Counted from the stretch's first letter, positions 1 through 5,937 are shown. The stretch is 8,822 nt of DNA from JAVXAN01 sp036660495 (GCA_036660495.1 JAVXAN010000031.1:1-8822), one strand, 5' to 3'. Notes: generated by a model from the letters alone, not told the origin. Numbers and translations: made by a program.

Positions 1-23
1 TTTTATGTTTTGGAGGTGATATT

Positions 24-809
24 ATGTGGGGAGCTGTTATTGGTGATTTAGCCGGGTCAATATATGAGTATGAGCAATATCAAAAATGTGAATCAATAAA
101 TATTAGCAATTTGATAAGTGATAATAGTTTTTTTAGTGATGATACTATATTAACTATTGCAATTTTAGATGCAATTATTAATGATAAAAATTATGCTAAA
201 TATTTAAAGCTTTATGGTAACAAGTACTATTATTATAAACCTAACGTTGAAAAATATTTTGAAAATCCGTTTTCACCAGGATTTATGAAATGGATAAAAA
301 GTGATTTTTATGGAAACAGCATAGGTAATGGTGCAATGATGCGAATATCGCCAGTAGGATATTTATTTGATACTGAAGAAGAAGTAATTGAAAACGCAAG
401 ATTAGCTACTATTCCATCCCATAATTCTAAGGAAGCTATAGAATGTTCTAAAAAAATTTCTCAAATAATTTTTTTAGCAAGAATGCAATATAGCAAAGAT
501 GCAATAATTAAAAAATTGAAAATCAAATTAAAATATAGACGATTTTCAAAGTTTAATTCATCCTGCTATGAAACAATAGATAATTGTTTATATGCAGTTT
601 TTACGTCTGATAGTTTTGAAGAAAGTATACATAAGATTTTGACTTATGGTGGAGATACCGATACTAATGCTTGTATAGTAGGAGCTATGGCAGAAGCACT
701 ATATGGTATTGATGAAATTTATATAAATAAAGCTAAAGAAAAAATTCCATTAGAATTTATAGAAAAATTAAATGCAGGATATAATTTTAAAGAAAACAAA
801 AAAGTTTGA
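24..809 (+). CDS. ADP-ribosylglycohydrolase (ARH/DraG family)
   Basis: Predicted cytosolic hydrolase that removes ADP-ribose from modified proteins or small acceptors using a binuclear metal site; the substrate is unknown. The 261-residue length is usual for the small bacterial members. Family signatures seen in order are the N-terminal GAVIGDLAGS (3-12), the metal-binding SDDT (38-41), GNGAMMR (101-107), a SHN block (132-134) where relatives usually read S/T-H-N-H-P, and GGDTDTNA (209-216), whose Asp and Thr residues complete the metal site. The start is set by GGAGGTGAT at 12-20, seven bases after the GGAGG core. The gene stands alone and ends at the hairpin at 879-910; no ADP-ribosyltransferase partner is visible, so the physiological target cannot be inferred. 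The family is secure, the role is not. Confidence 0.93.
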   Translation: MWGAVIGDLAGSIYEYEQYQKCESINISNLISDNSFFSDDTILTIAILDAIINDKNYAKYLKLYGNKYYYYKPNVEKYFENPFSPGFMKWIKSDFYGNSIGNGAMMRISPVGYLFDTEEEVIENARLATIPSHNSKEAIECSKKISQIIFLARMQYSKDAIIKKLKIKLKYRRFSKFNSSCYETIDNCLYAVFTSDSFEESIHKILTYGGDTDTNACIVGAMAEALYGIDEIYINKAKEKIPLEFIEKLNAGYNFKENKKV

Positions 810-878
810 ATTCTGTTTATTATGGAGCGAAATTAAAAGTCAACGATATACAGTTTCTCTAGTGATTTTTTAGAATTA

Positions 879-910
879 AAAAACGGTAAGATTAAATTCT
901 TTCCGTTTTT
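879..910. terminator. Bidirectional rho-independent terminator
   Basis: AAAAACGG (879-886) pairs with CCGTTTTT (903-910), with an inner AAGA/TCTT stem and a six-base loop. T-tracts flank it on both strands, so it can end both the ADP-ribosylglycohydrolase transcript and the leftward ferredoxin transcript. Confidence 0.8.
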
Positions 911-952
911 ACGTTTCTAGTAATAAGCAGTGTTTATTTTGACTATTTGTTT

Positions 953-1438
953 TTATTTATTACTAATAAGTTGTAATAACTCTTGTACTTTTTCTTTTGG
1001 GAAATCACTTTCTTTACTTTCTAATATACTTTTTAAAAAGCTTTGCACGTTTTCACTTTGTGGAATCATAAATCCAGATTCTCTATAAACATCTTCAGCC
1101 ATAATATGATTAGATTTTGAAACAGCTACAAGCAATGTTTTTAAATCAGTATTATTTTCTTTAGATAAAATGGTTAAAGCAATCTTTTCTTGCTCTACCT
1201 TACTTTTAGCTAAATCTTTCATATAAGTAGCAATTATATTATCTTTTTCTTGTTCTTTTGGATATTCTCTCGGAACCATTGTTATTGCATGTGATGGGCA
1301 TGCCTCCATGCACTTTTTACATCCAATACATTTATTTTTATCAATTATCCCGTTTTCAGTATCAGCTGCTCCGTTTGGGCAAACAAATAAACACAAACAA
1401 TCTTTAGTACATAACTTTATATTTCTAACTGCATACAT
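953..1438 (-). CDS. 4Fe-4S ferredoxin-domain protein
   Basis: Small cytosolic electron carrier of 161 residues, second gene of the rubredoxin operon. The N-terminal 55 residues hold two cluster motifs. The second is canonical, C37-x2-C40-x2-C43-x3-C47-P. The first is spaced C10-x3-C14-x-C16-x3-C20-P, with the middle cysteine shifted by one place; I recall this spacing from clostridial relatives, so it is probably a family trait rather than damage. The remaining ~105 residues are helical and charged with no motif I can name. Translation is coupled to the gene before it: AGGGGAG (1446-1452) lies in the last codons of the rubredoxin gene, whose stop is two bases from this ATG. Probable role: passing electrons to or from the double-rubredoxin partner. 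The physiological donor and acceptor are unknown. Confidence 0.88.
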   Translation of the reverse strand: MYAVRNIKLCTKDCLCLFVCPNGAADTENGIIDKNKCIGCKKCMEACPSHAITMVPREYPKEQEKDNIIATYMKDLAKSKVEQEKIALTILSKENNTDLKTLLVAVSKSNHIMAEDVYRESGFMIPQSENVQSFLKSILESKESDFPKEKVQELLQLISNK

Positions 1439-1440
1439 TT

Positions 1441-2133
1441 TTACACTCCCCTTACCTGTAATATTTTTAAACTCGGTACTTTACATATAGGACAAACTTC
1501 AGGAACACTATTTCCAACGTAAATAAAGCCACAGATGTCACATACATAAACGTTTGTATTTTCTAAAAAAGCACTTCCTTCTTTTTTATATCTTTCAAGT
1601 AAAGACTTTAATATAAGCGTTGATTTTTCTCCCCACGTAATTGCTCTTAATGTAGCCCTATCTTTTTTTTCTAAACACAACTTTTTAATAATTGGATACT
1701 CCTTTTCCAAATCACTATTTATCTTGCTTATCAAATCGTCATAGCTATTATCATTATTATTTATAGTTTCTTTACTCTTAAAGTAATGAGATAGTTCATC
1801 AAATAAATTACCTTCCTGTTCTAAATATTGTTTTTTACATCCCTTTGATAAATTAGAGCAAATAGCACTTAATTCACCATAAGAAACCTCTCTTAATTTT
1901 TCAGTATCATCATGAGAAGCAACTATTTCTTCTTTATCTTCATTCTGAATAACAACTTCTTCTTTAACATCTTCAGTTATTTCCTTAAACATGGCCTTTG
2001 GAGCCCCACACCAAGGACACTTCCAATCATCAGGCAGATCAACCCATCTTGTTCCTGGCTCAATACCCTTTTCTGGTATTCCCTTTAATTCATCATATAT
2101 GTAACCGCATATAGTACATTTAAATTTTTTCAT
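1441..2133 (-). CDS. Double rubredoxin / rubrerythrin-like protein
   Basis: 230-residue iron protein. An N-terminal rubredoxin domain (1-50) has ligands C6, C9, C39 and C42 with the usual GYIYD and PDDW context. A Glu-rich linker (about 52-78) leads to a helical middle domain (80-190), and a short rubrerythrin-type rubredoxin domain (196-222) has C198, C201, C214 and C217. The middle region looks like a reduced rubrerythrin four-helix bundle, but only one E-x2-H (E113, H116) is seen, so a working diiron site is doubtful. Relatives in anaerobes are linked to peroxide and oxygen defence and to rubredoxin-mediated electron transfer; this role is inferred by family. It is the first gene of a two-gene operon with the ferredoxin. 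The start is supported by AAAAGGAG (2140-2147), six bases upstream. Expression is probably controlled through the palindrome at 2172-2207. Confidence 0.9.
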   Translation of the reverse strand: MKKFKCTICGYIYDELKGIPEKGIEPGTRWVDLPDDWKCPWCGAPKAMFKEITEDVKEEVVIQNEDKEEIVASHDDTEKLREVSYGELSAICSNLSKGCKKQYLEQEGNLFDELSHYFKSKETINNNDNSYDDLISKINSDLEKEYPIIKKLCLEKKDRATLRAITWGEKSTLILKSLLERYKKEGSAFLENTNVYVCDICGFIYVGNSVPEVCPICKVPSLKILQVRGV

Positions 2134-2157
2134 TTTATTCTCCTTTTATTTAACTTA

Positions 2158-2186
2158 AGTATATCATGTTTTATATAAATTGTAAT
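2158..2186 (-). promoter_or_regulatory. Probable promoter of the rubredoxin-ferredoxin operon
   Basis: Read on the minus strand, ATTACA (2181-2186) is 17 bases from an extended -10, TG-A-TATACT (TATACT at 2158-2163). Transcription would start near 2151, giving a leader just long enough for the ribosome site. The -35 lies inside the palindrome at 2172-2207. A weaker alternative is TTACCA (2275-2280) with TATAAT (2252-2257), 17 bases apart. Confidence 0.5.
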
Positions 2187-2207
2187 GTTTACATTACAAT
2201 TTATATA
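2172..2207. promoter_or_regulatory. 36-bp perfect palindrome, probable operator
   Basis: Arms of 17 bp with a two-base TT centre; the core reads TTGTAATG-TTTA-CATTACAA. It covers the likely -35 of the rubredoxin operon and ends 12 bases before a rightward TTGACT. No T-tract follows, so it is not a terminator. This placement is typical of a dimeric repressor site. The TAAT/ATTA half-sites recall Fur-family boxes (PerR, Zur), but the half-site spacing does not match the classic 7-1-7 PerR box, so the regulator is left open. Confidence 0.65.
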
Positions 2208-2219
2208 TTAATATATTAT

Positions 2220-2248
2220 TTGACTATACCCTGTTTTTATTATACAAT
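2220..2248 (+). promoter_or_regulatory. Candidate rightward sigma-A promoter
   Basis: TTGACT (2220-2225), a 17-base spacer and TACAAT (2243-2248) give a start near 2255. A strong hairpin at 2294-2334 would stop most transcripts after about 80 bases, so the promoter may make a short RNA or feed the sigma gene through an attenuator. Confidence 0.45.
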
Positions 2249-2293
2249 TTTATTATAAGCAGTTTTGCAATGTATGGTAAGCCTTTTAAAATA

Positions 2294-2334
2294 AAATAAA
2301 AAACTTGATATAATTAATACCAGGTTTTTTATTT
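2294..2334. terminator. Hairpin terminator or attenuator upstream of the sigma gene
   Basis: A 17-base arm at 2294-2310 pairs with 2318-2334 around a TAATTAA loop, with one G-U wobble and one A-C mismatch, and the A6/T6 tracts lie within the stem on both strands. No complete gene ends just before it on either strand, so it may terminate a short RNA or regulate read-through into the sigma gene. The rest of the 2134-2446 gap is AT-rich, with no open frame I would support. Confidence 0.6.
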
Positions 2335-2399
2335 ATAAACGTTTTTAAAAACATCACCTAAGGAAACCATCTGTAAAGTTTTTAATAAATAATACTTTT

Positions 2400-2426
2400 T
2401 GAAACTATTTATGTTTAACTTAAGTC
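2400..2426 (+). promoter_or_regulatory. Possible ECF-type promoter of the sigma gene
   Basis: TGAAAC (2400-2405), 17 bases, then AGTC (2423-2426) resembles the TGAAAC-N16/17-CGTC form of Bacillota ECF promoters, which would allow autoregulation. The -10 is imperfect and the implied leader is only about 14 bases, so this is weak. Confidence 0.25.
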
Positions 2427-2446
2427 TTTATAAGTGAGGTATCAAA

Positions 2447-2971
2447 ATGGAAAAAGAATTTGACGAAATCTATAACCGTTCATACCAGTTTACCCTGAGA
2501 TATGTACTAGCAAAAATTGATAATGTAAGTCATACAGAAGATATTATGCAAAATATTTACTTAAAACTATATCAAGTTATAATGAGTAAAGGAATAATTT
2601 ACATTGAAAACGAACATCGGTTTTTAATTAAATTAGCACGCAATGAGTTGTTTAAATATTATAGTTTAAAAGAAAAAATGAAAAGTGTTTTAATTGATGA
2701 TTATAATAAATTTGATGCCTTAATACCATTAAACCAACATCATGATTCTGAACTTGAAATTAATAATAAGATTGATGTTAAAACCATTTGGGAAATAATA
2801 AGCACTGAATCTCAGGATGTTCAAAAAATAATGTCTCTATACTATTTAAGTAATGATACCATTGAAGACATTGCAACATTACTAAATCAAAACCCTAATA
2901 CAGTAAAATCAAAGTTATATAGAACGGTAGCTAGGATCCGCCAAAGTTATGGGGGTGTTCACAATGAATAA
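2447..2971 (+). CDS. ECF-type sigma-70 family RNA polymerase sigma factor
   Basis: 174 residues, the normal size for an extracytoplasmic-function sigma factor. Region 2 spans about 5-75, with the core-binding helix recognisable around HTEDIMQNIYLKLYQ (29-43) and the -10-contacting segment near RFLIKLARNELFKYY (58-72). A variable linker follows (75-110). Region 4 (112-166) carries the -35-binding helix-turn-helix around DTIEDIATLL...NTVKSKLYR (137-159). The start is supported by GTGAGGT (2434-2440), six bases upstream. Its last codons overlap the ATG of the next gene, which encodes a single-pass membrane protein; this is the classical sigma/anti-sigma arrangement. It probably directs RNA polymerase to a small envelope-stress regulon, perhaps including its own gene. 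The subgroup cannot be assigned from sequence by eye. Confidence 0.92.
   Translation: MEKEFDEIYNRSYQFTLRYVLAKIDNVSHTEDIMQNIYLKLYQVIMSKGIIYIENEHRFLIKLARNELFKYYSLKEKMKSVLIDDYNKFDALIPLNQHHDSELEINNKIDVKTIWEIISTESQDVQKIMSLYYLSNDTIEDIATLLNQNPNTVKSKLYRTVARIRQSYGGVHNE
2951..2957 (+). promoter_or_regulatory. Ribosome binding site deciding the membrane-protein start
   Basis: GGGGGTG lies six bases before the ATG at 2964 and inside the end of the sigma gene. An upstream ATG at 2949 in the same frame has no such site before it, so 2964 is preferred. Confidence 0.7.
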
Positions 2972-3833
2972 AATAACAGAGGCCTTAACTAATTATGTTT
3001 GTAATCAAGAAAGGTTAAAGACAAAAATTGACCTTAAAAGAAAGAGAGAAAATATATCTATGAAAAAGTATACTAAACCAGCCTTAGCCCTTGGAACGTT
3101 AGTAATAATAGCATGTATTATTGTGTTACCGATGTTTTTTCAAAAAGATACTCGAGTTAAAGTATCATACACTAAGTATTTTAGTGAAAACAAAATATTA
3201 ACTGACGAAAACAAAGCATATAATGCTAAATTAAAAGAAAGCTATGCTAATTACGAAAATGGTACAATTACTATTGATGAATATTTTGCTCAAATAGAAG
3301 AAATAAGAAAAGCTAAAAATGATATTAGAACAAAACAAGTAGAACTTAAAGCTAAGTATGCTATTGATGATAACTTAGATTTAAAAAAAGTTGTATTTAG
3401 CAAAGATAAGAAAACCGATGATAAATTGAAAGCTATTTATTTAAAAAGTAAAGCTATTAACGATAAAGATTCAGCACTAGATTTAGAAGAAGAAAATTTA
3501 GAAAAAATGTATCGAGATGGCACTATCACGAAGGAAGAGTTTAAAGCTAAAAAAGCAAATATTGAAGCTCGTGAAAAAGAAATAGAAAAAGAAGAAGAAG
3601 CTTTAGATGCTGAAGAAGAAGCTTTAGATAAAAAACAAGAAGCTGAAGAAAAAGCTGAAGATGAAAAAAAAGAAGCTGAAGATGCTGCTAATGATTTAAA
3701 AGAAGAAGAAAAAGATAAACAAGAAGAAGCTAATGATAAGAATTCTAAAGACGAAGAAGTAGAAGATGATAAAAGTACAAATGAAGATGTAGATCAATTT
3801 GAAGCTCCAGAAGCTGAAGATACCGAATTATAA
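2964..3833 (+). CDS. Single-pass membrane protein, probable anti-sigma factor or sensor
   Basis: 289 residues from the chosen start, overlapping the sigma gene by 8 bases, so the two are co-translated. Residues 1-38 are cytosolic and strongly basic (KIDLKRKREN, MKKYTK); residues 39-58 form one membrane helix; the rest should lie outside. The outer part contains two similar segments, YENGTITIDEYF (97-108) and YRDGTITKEEFK (183-194), each followed by a charged helix. Both resemble the SHOCT motif (G-x-I-T-x-E-E-F). The C-terminal ~115 residues are almost all Glu, Lys, Asp and Ala with coiled-coil character. No zinc-binding H-x3-C-x2-C anti-sigma motif is seen and the cytosolic part is very short. 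The anti-sigma role is therefore inferred from gene order, overlap and topology, not from a recognised domain. The hairpin at 3847-3878 ends the operon. Confidence 0.7.
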   Translation: MNKITEALTNYVCNQERLKTKIDLKRKRENISMKKYTKPALALGTLVIIACIIVLPMFFQKDTRVKVSYTKYFSENKILTDENKAYNAKLKESYANYENGTITIDEYFAQIEEIRKAKNDIRTKQVELKAKYAIDDNLDLKKVVFSKDKKTDDKLKAIYLKSKAINDKDSALDLEEENLEKMYRDGTITKEEFKAKKANIEAREKEIEKEEEALDAEEEALDKKQEAEEKAEDEKKEAEDAANDLKEEEKDKQEEANDKNSKDEEVEDDKSTNEDVDQFEAPEAEDTEL

Positions 3834-3846
3834 ATATTTTAAAATT

Positions 3847-3878
3847 AAAAAATCATAGATTTATACCTATGATTTTTT
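3847..3878. terminator. Bidirectional rho-independent terminator
   Basis: AAAAAATCATAG (3847-3858) pairs perfectly with CTATGATTTTTT (3867-3878) around an 8-base loop. It lies between the convergent membrane-protein gene and the leftward 92-residue gene and can serve both. Confidence 0.88.
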
Positions 3879-3904
3879 ATTTATACGTTTAATTTAATAT
3901 TTAA

Positions 3905-4183
3905 TTAAGCGCAATCAGTGCATAAACAGTCACTGAACAATTCTAATTTACCTTGTAAAACTGTTTCTAATCTAGTAATAGAGTTTACCATTGATTGTAC
4001 TGATTTATTAACTTGTAATAATTCATCGTTAGTTTTAGCAATAACTAAAGCTGCTTGAATTTTTTCTCCTTCTGCATTAAGTATGTGAGAAAGTGCTGTT
4101 TGTTCAAGCGCTACTGATTCAATAATATCAGTAATTGCCTCGCATTTTGTAACCCCACTTGGTTTGATAATTGGCATAGACAT
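3905..4183 (-). CDS. Small helical protein with TALSHILNAEGEKIQ domain, putative spore-surface protein
   Basis: 92 residues. A short N-terminal tail with C14 is followed by a predicted all-helical domain (about 20-84) centred on TALSHILNAEGEKIQ, and a C-terminal tail with C86, C88 and C91. The domain matches the C-terminus of the 377-residue protein encoded nearby, without gaps and at roughly half identity over 79 positions. I recall this type of segment from short proteins and as C-terminal modules of spore-former surface proteins, but cannot name a database family. There is no signal peptide or membrane helix, as expected of proteins assembled on the forespore from the mother cell. The start follows AAAGGAG (4194-4200), with a rather long 10-base spacing. 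A sigma-K-like promoter at 4207-4233 lies just upstream. The spore role is inference. Confidence 0.8.
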   Translation of the reverse strand: MSMPIIKPSGVTKCEAITDIIESVALEQTALSHILNAEGEKIQAALVIAKTNDELLQVNKSVQSMVNSITRLETVLQGKLELFSDCLCTDCA

Positions 4184-4206
4184 AAAATCATTTCTCCTTT
4201 CATAAA

Positions 4207-4233
4207 TAAAGTATGCTATATGTTAAAACACGT
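4207..4233 (-). promoter_or_regulatory. Sigma-K-like promoter of the 92-residue gene
   Basis: On the minus strand, AC (4232-4233), 16 bases, then CATACTTTA (4207-4215) fits the AC-N16/17-CATA-N3-TA consensus of mother-cell sigma-K. A sigma-A reading is poor here (CATACT as -10). The predicted start would leave a leader of only about 18 bases before the ATG. The 4184-4257 spacer shows no convincing terminator for the gene at 4258-4635. Confidence 0.45.
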
Positions 4234-4257
4234 ATGTGACTTTATACCTGGTTTTTT

Positions 4258-4635
4258 CTAAAAATCAAATTCACAATCGTTTTTGTTATATTCAATAATG
4301 CTCTCTTCCTCATTACAACAGTGGTGATAACATGGTTTAAGTGTATTTATTTCACATAGCTTTAAATATAATACAACTTTACATGGTTGACAAGTTATAA
4401 CTATTTTTTTTGTATTTGATTCACATAACGATAAAACAACTTTTTCGTGTAATTCTTTATTGTTTTCACTTGTAATAATTAAACATATTTTGTTTTTATC
4501 AATTATATCTACGTTCACAATTAAATTATGTGGTAAATATAATGTCGTAGGTTTTAAAAAAGTATAAAGTTCACAAAACTCTCTACAAGAGTCTACAACC
4601 TTAACTTTTAAATAAGCAAGTTTTTTAATTTGCAT
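4258..4635 (-). CDS. Cysteine-rich protein of unknown family
   Basis: 125 residues from the preferred start, with 11 cysteines (17, 21, 51, 71, 82, 85, 94, 102, 106, 107, 121), including TCQPC (81-85) and the His/Cys cluster CYHHCC (102-107). The first ~95 residues look like alternating beta strands (LAYLKVKVVD, LYLPHNLIVNVDII, KICLIITS, KKIVITCQ, KVVLYLKLC); the tail is acidic. There is no signal peptide or membrane segment. I do not recognise the family. The start at 4635 is chosen because AAGGAG (4643-4648) is seven bases upstream; a longer in-frame start at 4662 has no such site. It is divergent from the 377-residue Cys-rich gene, with back-to-back promoters, and both point to a common function, plausibly disulfide-linked or metal-binding spore coat or exosporium assembly. 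Confidence 0.78.
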   Translation of the reverse strand: MQIKKLAYLKVKVVDSCREFCELYTFLKPTTLYLPHNLIVNVDIIDKNKICLIITSENNKELHEKVVLSLCESNTKKIVITCQPCKVVLYLKLCEINTLKPCYHHCCNEEESIIEYNKNDCEFDF

Positions 4636-4664
4636 TTTACTTCTCCTTTTTGTTTTAATCATTT

Positions 4665-4691
4665 TATTATATGATTATATTAAATTATTGT
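4665..4691 (-). promoter_or_regulatory. Sigma-K-like (or sigma-A) promoter of the 125-residue gene
   Basis: On the minus strand, AACA with AC at 4690-4691, 16 bases, then CATATAATA (4665-4673). It fits mACm-N-CATA-N3-TA. The same bases can be read as sigma-A: ATAACA (4689-4694), 17 bases, TATAAT (4666-4671). Confidence 0.45.
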
Positions 4692-4695
4692 TATG

Positions 4696-4722
4696 GCAAA
4701 AAGCTTATTAATACATATAATA
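4696..4722 (+). promoter_or_regulatory. Sigma-K-like (or sigma-A) promoter of the 377-residue gene
   Basis: GC (4696-4697), 16 bases, CATATAATA (4714-4722) mirrors the leftward promoter four bases away. The alternative sigma-A reading is ATGGCA (4693-4698), 17 bases, TATAAT (4716-4721). The predicted start near 4729 lies just before the ribosome site AAGGGTG (4734-4740). Confidence 0.42.
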
Positions 4723-4748
4723 AAATGAAAAGTAAGGGTGAAAACAAT

Positions 4749-5882
4749 ATGATAAAAATAACAAATAAATTTCCATTACTAAATAATTCTGAAAAGTTAT
4801 GCACTTCTGCTGAATTTATTTCTAATAAATACGTTGTACTTCAGCCTATAAATAAAATAATTATAGAATATGATGCATGCGATAGGAAATTAGTGAAAAT
4901 TGATACTGATATACCTTATAATAACATTACTAAAGATTGCTTAAATTCTTTATTTTACATGACTAAATTAAATGATAAAAACACTTTATATCGAACTAAT
5001 AACTGTTATAAAGAAATTGACTCTATTAATTTAAAAATACCAAAGGATTATGTGTCCAATATTAATTCAATATCATCAAACAATACAGATTGTAAAATAT
5101 TAATTTCTAATGATAAAAAAATTTATTCAGTAGATAAAAACGGAAATTTTATATCATCAGAAATTTCTAGTAACACGACTAATACATTACTTGGAACTAA
5201 TGTAATTAATTCTACTTGCGTTATAAATCGTTGTGAATGCACATCACAATTACCAAATAAAATAGAAAATCGCTTTACTTGTGCTGGATATTACTGTGGA
5301 AATAAATACGTTGCATATACAAAGGATAATTCTGCCTATTTAGCAAGTATATCACCAAACGGGAACATAATATCTAACGAATATATTGATGATAATATAA
5401 TTATTAATAGTATATTTAGCGTAAAAGGTAATTTACAATTTCTAATAACAAAAAACAATAAATATAACTACATTTATATTACTAATTTAAAATGTTGTAA
5501 TGGAGAAGTAATTAACATTGACCATTGTAACTTATGTGAAGAAGCATGTGATTGTAATTATAATGTAGATTGCTTAGAAATATGTGATAATTGTAAATAT
5601 GATTACTTAGAGATAATAAATAATCAGTGTAAAAAACATGAATGTAGTGCTGATAATAACATAATAGAATCGATTGCATTAATTGAAACAGCACTTTCTC
5701 ACATACTTAATGCTGAAGGTGAAAAAATTCAAAAAATTATAGCAATGACCAATGATCCAGATGAACTATTAAAGGTAAATAATTCAGTAAGTCAAGTTAT
5801 TAAAAACATAACTTTTTTAGAACATGTTTTATATGATAAATTAGAATTATCAAAAAATTGTGAAAATAAGGACAAATGTTAA
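4749..5882 (+). CDS. Large Cys-rich protein: propeller-like repeats, Cys cluster, TALSHILNAEGEKIQ domain
   Basis: 377 residues from the preferred start (AAGGGTG at 4734-4740, eight bases upstream; the frame opens at 4671 but that start would lie upstream of the predicted promoter). Residues 1-245 look like repeated beta strands, with related units such as DKNGNFISSEI (129-139) and SPNGNIISNEY (202-212), suggesting a partial beta-propeller. Residues 249-299 form a dense cysteine cluster (C249, 250, 260, 263, 267, 269, 275, 279, 282, 294, 299). Residues 303-370 are the helical domain shared with the 92-residue protein, including TALSHILNAEGEKIQ (314-328). In all there are 23 cysteines, and no signal peptide or membrane helix. 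Asn content is very high. I do not recognise the full-length architecture. A spore-surface structural role is inferred from the cysteines, the shared domain and the promoter type. Confidence 0.82.
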   Translation: MIKITNKFPLLNNSEKLCTSAEFISNKYVVLQPINKIIIEYDACDRKLVKIDTDIPYNNITKDCLNSLFYMTKLNDKNTLYRTNNCYKEIDSINLKIPKDYVSNINSISSNNTDCKILISNDKKIYSVDKNGNFISSEISSNTTNTLLGTNVINSTCVINRCECTSQLPNKIENRFTCAGYYCGNKYVAYTKDNSAYLASISPNGNIISNEYIDDNIIINSIFSVKGNLQFLITKNNKYNYIYITNLKCCNGEVINIDHCNLCEEACDCNYNVDCLEICDNCKYDYLEIINNQCKKHECSADNNIIESIALIETALSHILNAEGEKIQKIIAMTNDPDELLKVNNSVSQVIKNITFLEHVLYDKLELSKNCENKDKC

Positions 5883-5895
5883 TTTAACTTGTATT

Positions 5896-5933
5896 TATAA
5901 AGCTTGTAATTTTATTACAAGCTTTATATTTTT
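5896..5933 (+). terminator. Rho-independent terminator
   Basis: A perfect 15-bp stem (5896-5910 with 5914-5928), a TTT loop and a following T5 tract, 13 bases after the stop of the 377-residue gene. Confidence 0.92.
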
Positions 5934-5937
5934 AGGC

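Noticed and set aside
1308..1490. Open frame of 60 codons on the plus strand
   Set aside because: It lies opposite the ferredoxin motif region and the end of the rubredoxin gene, has no ribosome site, and its sequence is the antisense of conserved cluster motifs.
2949..2963. Upstream ATG extending the sigma-partner protein by five residues
   Set aside because: No ribosome site precedes it, while GGGGGTG is well placed for the ATG at 2964.
3570..3740. GAAGAAG-rich stretch resembling a tandem repeat or array
   Set aside because: It is in frame and encodes the Glu/Lys/Ala tail; units are irregular and there are no spacers, so it is low-complexity coding sequence, not CRISPR or a satellite.
4216..4257. 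Possible terminator after the 125-residue gene (AAAAC...GTTTT)
   Set aside because: The stem is only about five base pairs with a large loop; not strong enough to call.
4671..4748. 26-codon N-terminal extension of the 377-residue protein
   Set aside because: It overlaps the predicted promoter elements and has no ribosome site; AAGGGTG at 4734-4740 points to the ATG at 4749.
5512..5694. Open frame of 60 codons on the minus strand inside the Cys-rich gene
   Set aside because: Its His/Tyr/Leu-rich translation is the antisense of the Cys/Asn-rich region; there is no ribosome site or promoter.
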